Of a DNA stretch of 64,000 nucleotides, positions 50,465 to 59,457 are shown piece by piece (within the stretch, counting starts at the first letter, position 1; each line of letters starts with the position of its first letter). The DNA is from Endozoicomonas sp. Mp262 (lineage in GTDB: Bacteria > Pseudomonadota > Gammaproteobacteria > Pseudomonadales > Endozoicomonadaceae), in NCBI RefSeq assembly GCF_025643335.1, contig NZ_CP092489.1, forward strand, positions 4,164,501-4,228,500. Direction: 5' to 3'. Position numbers and translations under genes: made by a program. The notes beneath the pieces are model-generated. The model was not told where the DNA came from, did not search any database, and worked only from the letters and a program-made list of their open reading frames with translations.

Positions 50465-51241
50465 CTAGTTATACATCCATTCTGGTTTACGTTTTTCCAG
50501 AAAAGCGGATACCCCTTCCTGCTGATTTTCCCCGGAAAACAACTTCACAAACATTTCACGCTCCAGGCCAAGGGCCGAACGAATAGGCATGTGTCTCCCC
50601 ATTTGAATCAACCGTTTACAGGCTCGTAAGGCATCCGGGCTTTGCTCTGTGGTTTTTGCTGCCAGCTGTTTGGCTGAATCAAGACTCTCTCCCGTTTCTG
50701 TCAGGACATCCACCAACCCGATAGCCAATGCCTGCTCACCTCTCAGCTGCTCACCGCATAAAATCATACGCTTGGCCCACCCCTCTCCCACCAGCCAGGT
50801 AAGATTTTGTGTTCCCCCTGCACAGGGCAGTAAACCCACCGATGCTTCCGGCAATGCCAGTACCGCCTGTTTTTCTGCCACCCTCAGATCACAGGCCAGG
50901 GCAACTTCCAGACCACCGCCCATGGCATAGCCATTAATAGCCGCAACAGATAATCCGGAGAAGTCACTCAGGGCTTCAAAGGCTTCACCAAAGGCATCCG
51001 CCATAGCCCTGGCCTCCTGCTCCGAAACCTTATCGAAGCGGTTAAGATCTGCCCCGGCACTGAAAAATTTATGGGATGCAGAATGAATAACCAGTGCCGT
51101 TACCTGGCTGTTATTATTCAGCTCAATAACCGTATCCTTCAGGGCTTTCAGGTTCTCCAGAGTCCAGGTGTTGGCCGGTGGATTATCCAGAGTGATGATG
51201 GCGGTATGTTCAATAATTGTTATATGTAATGTGTCGGACAT
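50465..51241 (-). CDS. Enoyl-CoA hydratase/isomerase
   Basis: A 258-residue crotonase-fold enzyme. The oxyanion-hole and catalytic parts are FFSAGADLNRF (about residue 58), GYAMGGGLEVALACDLRV with the first Glu (about 105) and LPEASVGLLPCAGGTQNL with the second Glu (about 130). Both catalytic Glu of hydratases are present. Context suggests methacrylyl-CoA or enoyl-CoA hydration in valine catabolism. It overlaps the ACAD stop by one base. It could be a 3-hydroxyisobutyryl-CoA hydrolase only if the Glu pattern differed, which it does not. Confidence 0.9.
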   Translation of the reverse strand: MSDTLHITIIEHTAIITLDNPPANTWTLENLKALKDTVIELNNNSQVTALVIHSASHKFFSAGADLNRFDKVSEQEARAMADAFGEAFEALSDFSGLSVAAINGYAMGGGLEVALACDLRVAEKQAVLALPEASVGLLPCAGGTQNLTWLVGEGWAKRMILCGEQLRGEQALAIGLVDVLTETGESLDSAKQLAAKTTEQSPDALRACKRLIQMGRHMPIRSALGLEREMFVKLFSGENQQEGVSAFLEKRKPEWMYN

Positions 51242-52398
51242 TATCCCAGCTCCGTAACATGCTCTGACAATAACCTTCTGGCAATAATCAGTCGCATAAT
51301 TTCATTGGTACCTTCCAGGATCTGGTGAACCCGGGTATCCCTGACATAGCGCTCCAGCGGATATTCCCTGATATAGCCATTGCCACCATGAATCTGCAGG
51401 GCCTCATTGCAGACATTGAAACCCACATCCGTAGCCAAGCGCTTTGCCATGGCACAATAGGCCGTTGCTTCCGGATGCTGCCCATCCAGTTTGAAAGCAG
51501 CCAGCCGAACCAGTTGTCGGGCAGCCACCAGTTCCGTATTCATATCTGCCAGCTTGAACTGAAGCGCCTGAAATTCTGATAATGAACGGCCAAACTGTCG
51601 CCGATCCAGCATATATTGGCGGGCAGTATTTAAGGCTTTTTGCGCGGTACCCAGGGAACAGCTGGCAATGTTTATCCGGCCTCCATCCAGACCTTTCATG
51701 GCAAGCCGAAAGCCTTCTCCCTCAGCTCCCAGCCGATTGCTATGGGGAATACAGACATTATCAAAAGACACTAGACGTGTAGGCTGGCAATTCCAGCCCA
51801 TTTTCTCTTCTTTACGTCCGTAACTGATTCCCGGAAGGTCTGCCGGTACGGCAAAGGCAGAAATTCCTTTTGCCCCTTGCTCCCCTGTTCTTGCCATGAC
51901 CACCAGCAAATCGGTACTACCTGCCCCGGAGATAAACATTTTTGCGCCATTTAAAAGATAAGTATCTTTTTCCCGCCGGGCCTTCGTTTTCAGCGAAGCG
52001 GCATCACTACCAGAACCGGGTTCCGTCAGGCAATAGGAAGCCAGTTTAGTACCCGTCGCAAGATCATTTCCCCAGGCCTGTCGGCATTCATTACCGGCGA
52101 ACTCACCTATCATCCAACTGACCATATTATGGATGGTTAGATAGGCTGTGGTGGCCGTACATCCCATGGCCAGCTGTTCAAAAACCAGACTAGCATCCAG
52201 TCTTGACATGCCCAACCCACCAATAGCCTCATTAGTATATAAAGAACAAAGCCCCAGCTTGCCCGCAGCCTTAATAACATCAACAGGAAAAAACGCCTCC
52301 CGATCCCAGTCAGCGGCTCCGGGTTCAAGTTCCTGATCAGCAAACTGCCGGGCCAGGTTACAGAAAGCCCGCTGTTCTTCTGTAAGGTTAAAATCCAT
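51241..52398 (-). CDS. Acyl-CoA dehydrogenase (isobutyryl-CoA-type)
   Basis: A 385-residue flavoenzyme. FAD/substrate motifs include YCLTEPGSGSDAASLKTKAR (about residue 125), RDTRVHQILEGTNEIMRLI near the C-terminus with the catalytic Glu, and QIHGGNGYIREYPLERYVRD. It oxidises a short or branched acyl-CoA and passes electrons to ETF. Gene order with 3-hydroxyisobutyrate dehydrogenase favours isobutyryl-CoA as substrate, but other short chains are possible. Confidence 0.92.
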   Translation of the reverse strand: MDFNLTEEQRAFCNLARQFADQELEPGAADWDREAFFPVDVIKAAGKLGLCSLYTNEAIGGLGMSRLDASLVFEQLAMGCTATTAYLTIHNMVSWMIGEFAGNECRQAWGNDLATGTKLASYCLTEPGSGSDAASLKTKARREKDTYLLNGAKMFISGAGSTDLLVVMARTGEQGAKGISAFAVPADLPGISYGRKEEKMGWNCQPTRLVSFDNVCIPHSNRLGAEGEGFRLAMKGLDGGRINIASCSLGTAQKALNTARQYMLDRRQFGRSLSEFQALQFKLADMNTELVAARQLVRLAAFKLDGQHPEATAYCAMAKRLATDVGFNVCNEALQIHGGNGYIREYPLERYVRDTRVHQILEGTNEIMRLIIARRLLSEHVTELG

Positions 52399-52400
52399 GG

Positions 52401-53576
52401 CTAAATCCTTTCAACTGCAATGGCTGTTGCCTCGCCACCACCAATGCATAAAGAGGCAATTCCCCGTTGCCCTCCAGATTGCTCAAGCGCATTCAGCAGG
52501 GTTACGATAATTCGGGCGCCACTGACCCCTAAGGGGTGTCCGAGAGCACAGGCACCACCATAAATATTGACCTTGTGATGACTTAAATTCAGTTCCTGCA
52601 GTGCTAGTAACGCAACCACTGCAAAGGCTTCATTAATTTCATAAAGGTCCACCCCGGCATGATCCCAACCCACCTGGTTAAGCAATCCATTGATGGCATG
52701 AATGGGAGCCAGGGTAAATTCGGCAGGTTCACCGGCATAACTGAAGTAGCCACAAATTCGGGCAAGAGGTGTGATGCCTGCTGCCATTGCTTCATCCTCA
52801 CCCATGAGTAATAAAGCGGCAGCACCATCAGAGATAGAGCTGGAATTAGCTGCCGTTACCGAGCCTTTTTTATCAAATGCCGGCTTCAATCGGGAAATTT
52901 TTTCTGGCTGCGCTTTTTCAGGCTGCTCATCGGTCTTAATCGTACTTTTTTCTGTCTTAATAGCTACGATTTCATTATCTAGCAAACCACCGGCTTTAGC
53001 CTGCTTCACCCTGGACAGGGATTCCAGTGCATAAGCATCCATGGCTTCCCGGGTGATGCCATAATGCCTGGCCACCTGTTCTGCAAACACCCCCATTAAC
53101 TGACCGCTATAGGCATCTTCCAAACCGTCTGTAAACATGTGGTCTTTTATGATCCCATGCCCCAGCCTTAAACCGCTTCGAAGCTTTTCCTGCAGGTAAG
53201 GGGCATTACTCATGCTCTCCATACCGCCAGCTAACACGCAATCCGCTTCACCGGTCATTAACTGGGCACAACCCAGCATCACAGCTTTCATCCCTGAACC
53301 ACAGACTTTATTAATGGTTGTGGCCGGAGTTTGTACAGGTATCCCAGCCCTTATTGCCGTCTGGCGTGCCGGAGCCTGGCCACAACCTGCCGGCAATACA
53401 CAGCCCATGATAGTTTCGGAAATATCGCCCGATGACAAACCGGCTTTGGCAAGGCATCCCTTGATGGATTCTGCACCTAACTGTGGTGATGAAAGGGAGG
53501 CAAGAGAACCCAAAAATGCCCCTATAGGCGTCCTGGCAGCAGAAACAATAACAATTTTCTGACAACGAAAAGACAT
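52401..53576 (-). CDS. Acetyl-CoA C-acetyltransferase (thiolase)
   Basis: A 391-residue type II thiolase. The catalytic Cys is in NKVCGSGMKAVML (about residue 91). The His is in GGACALGHPLGVSGARI (about 346), the second Cys in SLCIGGGEATA (about 377), and NEAFAVVAL about 315. It cleaves acetoacetyl-CoA or joins acetyl-CoA. It is the first gene of the catabolic operon, 2 bases upstream of the ACAD start. Confidence 0.95.
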   Translation of the reverse strand: MSFRCQKIVIVSAARTPIGAFLGSLASLSSPQLGAESIKGCLAKAGLSSGDISETIMGCVLPAGCGQAPARQTAIRAGIPVQTPATTINKVCGSGMKAVMLGCAQLMTGEADCVLAGGMESMSNAPYLQEKLRSGLRLGHGIIKDHMFTDGLEDAYSGQLMGVFAEQVARHYGITREAMDAYALESLSRVKQAKAGGLLDNEIVAIKTEKSTIKTDEQPEKAQPEKISRLKPAFDKKGSVTAANSSSISDGAAALLLMGEDEAMAAGITPLARICGYFSYAGEPAEFTLAPIHAINGLLNQVGWDHAGVDLYEINEAFAVVALLALQELNLSHHKVNIYGGACALGHPLGVSGARIIVTLLNALEQSGGQRGIASLCIGGGEATAIAVERI

Positions 53577-53918
53577 TACTGGCTCTTATTTTTTATCTTA
53601 TTTTTTACGACCATAACAAGCAGTCGTAATTTAGGCAAACAGGTTCTGCTGACATACGACCGCAGATACTCACGAATAACAATAGGATTTCACAGACAAT
53701 GAGCTAGTGCAGGTAAGCGTGAATATCGATACAGCTATTGAATAAGTTCAAACATCCTTATGCATTCCCAGCGGGGAACGAGGCACTTACCTTGTATAAA
53801 TATTAATACTTAGCGGCACTCGATATGCACCGTCACTCTAAAAATATAATTTATATATGCATTTATTTTCTTAAAATCAGTAGAATATACAGCATACCTG
53901 CAGCAATGGAGTAACAGT
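53577..53918. other. 342-base divergent control region
   Basis: This gap separates the minus-strand catabolic operon from the plus-strand aromatic amino acid transporter and must hold both promoters. It has AT-rich near-palindromes such as TATAAATATTAATAC (53798-53812) and AATATAATTTATATATG (53842-53858). No operator can be assigned. Confidence 0.45.
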
Positions 53919-55187
53919 ATGACCCTACAGCCAACAGTCGACGGAACGGCATCCCCTCCTGAAGACAAATCGTTGCCCAGTGTTTTCGGAGGGGCAATGA
54001 TTATAGCCGGAACCAGTATTGGCGCTGGTATGTTTTCACTGCCCGTTATATCCGCAGGTATGTGGTTCGGTTATGGCATATTACTACTCTTATTTGCCTG
54101 GTACTGTATGTACAGCTCTGGCCTGATGTTACTGGAAACCAACCTGCACTTTGCCCATGGCAGCAGTTTTGATACCCATACCCGGGAAACCCTTGGTCAC
54201 TGGGCCAGAATTGTTAATGGCCTGTCTGTCACCTTTGTTCTTTATATCCTCACTTACGCTTATGTATCAGGTGGCAGCTCTATCCTGGCTTATACCCTGG
54301 CTGAAACATTAGGCGTCAACTGGCCTCAATGGCTATGCGGCTTGGTATTTGGACTCACTTTAGCAGCGGTTGTATGCATTAGTACACGCTCCGTAGACCG
54401 AATCACTACCATCATGCTGGCAGTTATGGTGATCTGCTTTGCCATGGCCATGGTTACCATGATGGATTATGTCACACCAACGGCGCTCCTTCCGGCTGAT
54501 AGTATCAGCTATTGGCCCTATACCTTTATGGCACTACCTTTTATGCTGACCTCATTTGGCTATCACGGCAATGTGCCTAGTCTGGTTAAGTATTATCAAG
54601 GGAATGCCCAGGCGGTTCGTCAAACCCTGTTGTATGGCAGCCTGATCGCCCTTGCCTGTTATATTCTCTGGCTGACCACTTCTCTGGGAGTGCTGGGCCG
54701 GGGTAACCTGCCAGCTATTATTGCCGCAGGGGGTAATATGGGAGTAGTCGTTGGAGCCATAGAGGCTGCAGTTAACAACGACAGCCTACAGACGGTACTG
54801 AAAACCTTCTCCAACATAGCGGTAGCCTCCTCTTTTCTTGGCGTAACCCTGGGATTGTTTGACTATATTGCAGATACCTTCAAGTTTCAGGATACAGCTT
54901 CCGGTCGGATAAAAACGGCACTGATCACCTTTACTCCACCCATAGCCTTGGGCATTATCTTTCCCGATGGATTTATCATGGCCATTGGCTTTGCCGCCAT
55001 CGCTGCCACATTATTTGCTGTGATTATTCCGGCCCTGATGGTCATTGCAGCGCGTCGTAAGCTTGGCCCTACGACCTACCGTGTACCCGGAGGCTGGCCA
55101 AGGCTTATTATTGTAATTCTTTTCGGAGTCCTGGTTATTCTTTTTCATATTCTTTCCATAATGAAACTGTTACCTCAGTTTGGCTGA
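53919..55187 (+). CDS. Aromatic amino acid transporter (Mtr/TyrP family)
   Basis: A 422-residue inner-membrane protein with about eleven transmembrane segments. The first, GGAMIIAGTSIGAGMFSLPV (about residue 24), has the HAAAP substrate/ion-binding unwound glycine motif. FMLTSFGYHGNVPSLVKYYQ (about 210) is the conserved second motif. It imports tryptophan, tyrosine or phenylalanine with protons; which one cannot be told. A GGAG-like site precedes the ATG. Confidence 0.92.
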   Translation: MTLQPTVDGTASPPEDKSLPSVFGGAMIIAGTSIGAGMFSLPVISAGMWFGYGILLLLFAWYCMYSSGLMLLETNLHFAHGSSFDTHTRETLGHWARIVNGLSVTFVLYILTYAYVSGGSSILAYTLAETLGVNWPQWLCGLVFGLTLAAVVCISTRSVDRITTIMLAVMVICFAMAMVTMMDYVTPTALLPADSISYWPYTFMALPFMLTSFGYHGNVPSLVKYYQGNAQAVRQTLLYGSLIALACYILWLTTSLGVLGRGNLPAIIAAGGNMGVVVGAIEAAVNNDSLQTVLKTFSNIAVASSFLGVTLGLFDYIADTFKFQDTASGRIKTALITFTPPIALGIIFPDGFIMAIGFAAIAATLFAVIIPALMVIAARRKLGPTTYRVPGGWPRLIIVILFGVLVILFHILSIMKLLPQFG

Positions 55188-55195
55188 TTTTCAAA

Positions 55196-55207
55196 CAACA
55201 GCCCCTA
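55196..55207 (-). repeat. TAGGGGCTGTTG interspersed repeat
   Basis: This 12-mer occurs here on the minus strand and at 36817 and 49461 on the plus strand, the latter two sharing one more base. It lies just beyond the transporter stop codon. Likely a leftover end of an insertion sequence or other dispersed repeat. Confidence 0.5.
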
Positions 55208-55428
55208 GCACATCATTTCTTATTTCCTGGCTCTGTATGGGGTCAGGGTTACCTGTTGCAGCAGATCAATATTTCAGATTAGCGACTGTGGTAGTTTACC
55301 AATGCCCGTGCCGGATGCACCATGCATAAAACAAGAAATAGTTGTCTGTTTGTGGAATATCCAGGCCTGGTTAAAGCCGGCTCAGGCAAACCGCAACAAT
55401 AAACCACAAATACCGCAAGGAGTAGTCT

Positions 55429-56937
55429 GTGCATACTTCCGGCCAACGTTTCCCGCTAACGGCGAAGGTACTGATCCTTCGTCAACTACTATGGGGGGCT
55501 GCATATTATGGTGTCTATGTCCTGCTCACCAAATATTTTCTTCTGGAGCTGAATTACAGTGAAGCAGACACCATTATGATGCTCGGAGCCTTTGGTGCTG
55601 TTGGCCCGGTATTTTCTGCGGTGGGCGGATTCGCTGCGGATCGCTTTATCGGATCCTTCAGGGCGGTATATATCGGCTATGTGATTTATGCCATCGGCTT
55701 CTTCCTGCTGGGTATTGGAGCCTCTACCCTGAATATTCCCGTAAGTATCTTCGCTATTGCCTTGATAGGCTATGCCAGGGGACTTTCCGCCACCAGTCCC
55801 ACCGTACTCCTGGGACGATCATTTCCAGAGGATCAAAGGGAGGTCTTTCAGCAAGGCCTTACCATTAACTACTCCATTAATAATTTAGGTTCTTTTTCTG
55901 CACGGTATCTATTCCCTTTTATTGTGGTATATGCGGGATATCAGGGAAACTTTTTCATTTCCGGCTTATTAATGGTTATTAACCTGGTGCTGTTCTTTGT
56001 TTTCAGGAAACAACTGACGGCAGTGGGCAATAATATTGACCAGCAGCCTGTCAACCTGATGGTTTGGCTGGGTTTTACTGTAGCGTCCATGGCCATGCTG
56101 GCATTGGTTTATTGGATATTCGCCAACCTGGATGCAGGAAAATACCTGCTTTATAGCCTCGGCGGGCTGGCCATTGCCTATTTTATCTTTGAAATCACCC
56201 GGGCGACCACTGCCTACAAGTTCAAGATGTGTGGGGTACTCATAGCCATTTTCATTCTGATTACTTTCTATTTTTACTACGGTCAGATGAATACCTCTAT
56301 GAATATCTATGCCATTAATCTGATGGACAATCAGATTTTTGGATTTATTCCCTTCAAACCAGAGTCCAATTCAGCCTTTAACCCCTTCTGGTGCTTCGTG
56401 ATGGGCGGGCCAGTGATCTATACTTATGCCTGGCTGGAAAAAAAGGGGTTCTCTCCTTCCATTCCGACAAAATTCGCCATTGCCTTTGTTTTTACAGCCA
56501 TCGCCTTTACCGTGCTATGGCTCTCCACCAGCCATGTGGGAGCCAATGGTAAGATTGCAGCGGAATGGATCATCTCCGTACATTTCTTCCAATCCATTGC
56601 CGAACTCATTGTAGGTGCTCTGGGAGCCGGCTTTATCTTTGAAATGGTGCCACGGCACTTATCCGCCTTTGCCATTGGCCTGCGCTCGGTTGCCCTGTCT
56701 CTCAGCGGCATTCTGGCGGCAGTTATTTCTACCCGTATAGCCTTGCCAAAAGACCAGGTACTGACTCAGGAGGTCATTGAGGGCGTTTACTCCAGTTACT
56801 TCTTTAATCTGGCTATGTTAGCCATTGTTATGGCGCTTATAACGCTGGTTCTTTCCAAGGTTATCAGCAAGCTCATCGCAAAAGGGGAAGCACTGGAAAA
56901 AGAAAGCAGTGTAAAGTCAGTGGCAACCGCCCACTAA
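55429..56937 (+). CDS. POT/PTR-family transporter with altered first motif
   Basis: A 502-residue polytopic transporter starting at GTG behind AAGGAG. The second POT motif (GGFAADRFIGSFRAVYIGY, about residue 65) and the later TINYSINNLGSFSARYL are recognisable. At the first motif, ExxERFxYY, the sequence reads QLLWGAAYY, so all three charged residues are missing. It may import peptides by changed coupling or carry another substrate. About 14 transmembrane segments are expected. Confidence 0.85.
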   Translation: MHTSGQRFPLTAKVLILRQLLWGAAYYGVYVLLTKYFLLELNYSEADTIMMLGAFGAVGPVFSAVGGFAADRFIGSFRAVYIGYVIYAIGFFLLGIGASTLNIPVSIFAIALIGYARGLSATSPTVLLGRSFPEDQREVFQQGLTINYSINNLGSFSARYLFPFIVVYAGYQGNFFISGLLMVINLVLFFVFRKQLTAVGNNIDQQPVNLMVWLGFTVASMAMLALVYWIFANLDAGKYLLYSLGGLAIAYFIFEITRATTAYKFKMCGVLIAIFILITFYFYYGQMNTSMNIYAINLMDNQIFGFIPFKPESNSAFNPFWCFVMGGPVIYTYAWLEKKGFSPSIPTKFAIAFVFTAIAFTVLWLSTSHVGANGKIAAEWIISVHFFQSIAELIVGALGAGFIFEMVPRHLSAFAIGLRSVALSLSGILAAVISTRIALPKDQVLTQEVIEGVYSSYFFNLAMLAIVMALITLVLSKVISKLIAKGEALEKESSVKSVATAH

Positions 56938-56949
56938 CAACCTCAACCA

Positions 56950-56973
56950 GGTAGCCTGTATTTACGGGCTACC
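56950..56973. terminator. Hairpin between convergent genes
   Basis: GGTAGCC-N10-GGCTACC lies just after the POT transporter stop and before the convergent phosphoribosyltransferase stop. T-rich sequence follows on the plus strand only weakly. Confidence 0.5.
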
Positions 56974-57372
56974 TTATTCCCAGGGGAAAGGAATCCTGTA
57001 CCCTAATTCCTGTAACATAAAATCAGGCTTAAACCCCGCATTCGCCAAAATATAAAGACAAGCCGTTTTAACTTCAGCACCCTGCGCCTTAAGATAGCCT
57101 TTTGCTTCATTCATGCGTATACCAGACTCTATCAAGTCAGTAACCAATAGCACCTTTTTTTCAGCCACACTTTCCAGGATTTTTGTTTCCAGTCTGGCGG
57201 CAACCCCATGATTACTCACAGTCAGTCCATATATATCATTAACAGATAAGGCACAGGCTAATAACTGGGCCGGAACCATTCCGCCAGGAACCAGGCTAAC
57301 GATAATATCCGGCTGCCCTTCAATGCGTCTTGCCAATAAAGACATTTCTTCAACAAAATGTTGCCATATCAT
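56974..57372 (-). CDS. Phosphoribosyltransferase-family protein
   Basis: A 132-residue type I PRT fold. DIIVSLVPGGMVPAQLLACAL (about residue 24) matches the first loop, and VLLVTDLIESGIRMNEAKGYL (about 74) the PRPP-binding loop, with TDLIES in place of the usual DDxxDT. It could be a xanthine/guanine-like enzyme or a regulatory remnant. The altered PRPP loop makes catalysis uncertain. Single gene. Confidence 0.72.
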   Translation of the reverse strand: MIWQHFVEEMSLLARRIEGQPDIIVSLVPGGMVPAQLLACALSVNDIYGLTVSNHGVAARLETKILESVAEKKVLLVTDLIESGIRMNEAKGYLKAQGAEVKTACLYILANAGFKPDFMLQELGYRIPFPWE

Positions 57373-57618
57373 AAACAGGCCTTTTTATATAAAAATATTT
57401 TGAAAATTTTATTTTTAACTGTCTATTAAATATAAAATTCATTGAAAGAAGAGTTTGATACCCTCATAGCTAAAAGGGTAGAAGGCATTTTCCGGATTAA
57501 CCATACCTGCTTACAAAGCAAATCGTTTTGTATATTTCAATAAACACGATTAATACTATTTACTCGACTTTAGAGTTACCAAAGAACAATAGTACGATTT
57601 TCATCTGAAATCGGTTAA

Positions 57619-57657
57619 TAGCAACCATCTCCAAACAAAATACAAAGATGGTTGCTA
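57619..57657 (+). promoter_or_regulatory. Hairpin sequestering the transposase start
   Basis: TAGCAACCATCT and AGATGGTTGCTA are a perfect 12-bp inverted repeat with a 15-base loop. The right arm contains the transposase ATG. In transcripts entering from outside the element the start codon would be paired, a known way to limit transposase made by read-through. Confidence 0.7.
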
Positions 57658-58973
57658 TGCTCACTTCAGATCATAAAGAGATCCTCCGGGAGCTTGCCTT
57701 ATATACAACGTTTCTTGCTTCAGCGCTATCCCCAACAGCAGTACCTACGTTCTGCGAACTTCTTTTTGGCTGCATGCTATCCGGGCAAGGCTTTGTCACT
57801 CAGGCGCTGTTATCTATTAATAACTTTCAATGCGTATGGAGCAGTTACCACCATTGGCTCTCTCAAGGCAAGTGGCGGTGGAGGAGCCTCGCATGCCGGC
57901 TCATTCAGCTGGTATGCTCAAAAGTACCACGGGGTGAACTTATCAACATTGGTCTTGATGATTGGGTGGTGGAGCGTTTTTCTGACAAGGCTCCCGCTTG
58001 CCGAACCCATCACCAGCACAGTAAAAAAAGGAACCGGCCAACGTATATCTGGGGACAATGCTGGGTATCCCTGGCTGTTGTATTTGAGCGGGCTAAAGAT
58101 GAAGTATTTACTGCCATCCCTGTGCTTTCCTTTCCATCTCCTGCTTCAGGCAATGCCAGTAAGCTAAAAATCGCTGTTGCCATGCTAAAAGTAGTGAGGC
58201 AAGAGGTGAAGGTGCAAGGACTGCGCTTGCTGACAGACTGTTGGTATATGAACTGGACGCTAATGCAACCCGTTCTGGAAATGGGCTATGAAGTAGTAGG
58301 GCAAATCCCGTTAAACCGGGCATTGTATGCCTTACCGTTGGAGTCCACTGCAAAAAAACGTGGGCGACCCAAAAAGTATGGCATCAAAATGACGCCCCCG
58401 GAAGTGGAGAAGCTACCGGAATATCAAACAACCGTAAGAATATACGGCAGATTTCGAAAGATACGTTATCGCACCCGGGTATGTCGGGCTCGCTTCCTGA
58501 AAGGCCGCAAGGTTCGGGTTGTCTGGGGTCGGTTTGAAAATGATAAAGGACTGACAGAAAGCCGTATATTCATTGCAACCAATACTGGACTTGAAGGTAT
58601 AGACATCCTTCGTATTTATGCGAAAAGATGGCCGGTTGAACCCATGTTTCAGCAAATTAAACATTCATTTGGTTGCCGCCAGTTATGGCAGCAAAAGCTG
58701 AGAACTCTGTTGCGGTGGATGCATCTGAAGATGGCTGGATACGCATTATTGCAACTGTTGACCGTCTGTAAAAATCAAGCAAGCGTGGGCATTTCAAGGA
58801 TTCCTTGGCGGGATCAGGATACAACCACCGCTGGCATGCTAAGATTTGCACTCGCAGGAATTATCCCCAGATTACCTATTCGTGAGGGCTGGAACCGATA
58901 TAGCCAAAAATATGAGTTCAATTTTAATAGTTTGACTGACGGAATAGTCAAAGAAAAGAAAAAAGCGGCATAA
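57648..58973 (+). CDS. Transposase, IS4 superfamily
   Basis: A 441-residue DDE transposase. Likely catalytic residues are Asp in NIGLDDWVVERF (about residue 104), Asp in LLTDCWYMNW (about 197) and Glu in YAKRWPVEPMFQQIKHSFG (about 330), the Y-x2-R-x3-E-x6-K signature of the IS4 group. It has a basic middle (KKRGRPKKYG) and a basic C-terminus. No frameshift is seen. The exact family (IS701-, ISNCY-like) was not resolved. Confidence 0.88.
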   Translation: MVAMLTSDHKEILRELALYTTFLASALSPTAVPTFCELLFGCMLSGQGFVTQALLSINNFQCVWSSYHHWLSQGKWRWRSLACRLIQLVCSKVPRGELINIGLDDWVVERFSDKAPACRTHHQHSKKRNRPTYIWGQCWVSLAVVFERAKDEVFTAIPVLSFPSPASGNASKLKIAVAMLKVVRQEVKVQGLRLLTDCWYMNWTLMQPVLEMGYEVVGQIPLNRALYALPLESTAKKRGRPKKYGIKMTPPEVEKLPEYQTTVRIYGRFRKIRYRTRVCRARFLKGRKVRVVWGRFENDKGLTESRIFIATNTGLEGIDILRIYAKRWPVEPMFQQIKHSFGCRQLWQQKLRTLLRWMHLKMAGYALLQLLTVCKNQASVGISRIPWRDQDTTTAGMLRFALAGIIPRLPIREGWNRYSQKYEFNFNSLTDGIVKEKKKAA

Positions 58974-59271
58974 ATAGCGGCAACAACGCAATAATCAAGA
59001 ATAATACCGAATCTGAAAAAACGTTTGGATGTATTTTTGCACACAATTTTTAAAATATAACCAAACGTTCATGTCATACTAACTCTAAAGTTAAGCTATT
59101 TATTTCATTAAATATTATCCTCTGTTTTCTTATTATTTGAACTAAAGTTTCTTAGTAGTGGTCGAGAATACTCATTCAGGCCAAGCCCACTGTCTTACCG
59201 ATGTCATTTCAGGCAGTTAAAATACATAAGCACTTCATAAATAAAATAACCTTCGATAAGGATTCGATAAC

Positions 59272-59436
59272 ATGACCTCCCCTTCAGTCAAAATCCTGGC
59301 AGAAGCCCATATTGATGACAACGGGTTACTATTTCAATTACTGGAACACCCTGACAACCAGCGTTGGCTACAATGCCTTATTCTTGACATGAATACCGCC
59401 AGTGAGTGGTATTCCCTGAAGCTGGATAATAAGTAG
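59272..59436 (+). CDS. Small hypothetical protein (54 aa)
   Basis: ATG 59272 has AAGGA 9 bases upstream. The product starts MTSPSVKILAEAHIDDNGLL and continues with FQLLEHPDNQRWLQCLILDM. It lies between the two insertion sequences. It resembles no known family by eye and may be a chromosomal gene stranded or truncated between the elements. Confidence 0.5.
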   Translation: MTSPSVKILAEAHIDDNGLLFQLLEHPDNQRWLQCLILDMNTASEWYSLKLDNK

Positions 59437-59457
59437 GTCATAGTTTGGTTTCAAATA

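Larger units (their letters stand above)
57563..59095 (+). mobile_element. Insertion sequence, IS4 superfamily (1533 bp)
   Basis: Terminal inverted repeats CTCGACTTTAGAGTTA (57563-57578) and TAACTCTAAAGTTAAG (59080-59095) match at 14 of 16 positions and are flanked by the direct repeat CTATTTA (57556-57562 and 59096-59102). The single gene inside encodes a DDE transposase. Ends, target duplication and gene are complete, so the element may be active. Confidence 0.88.
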
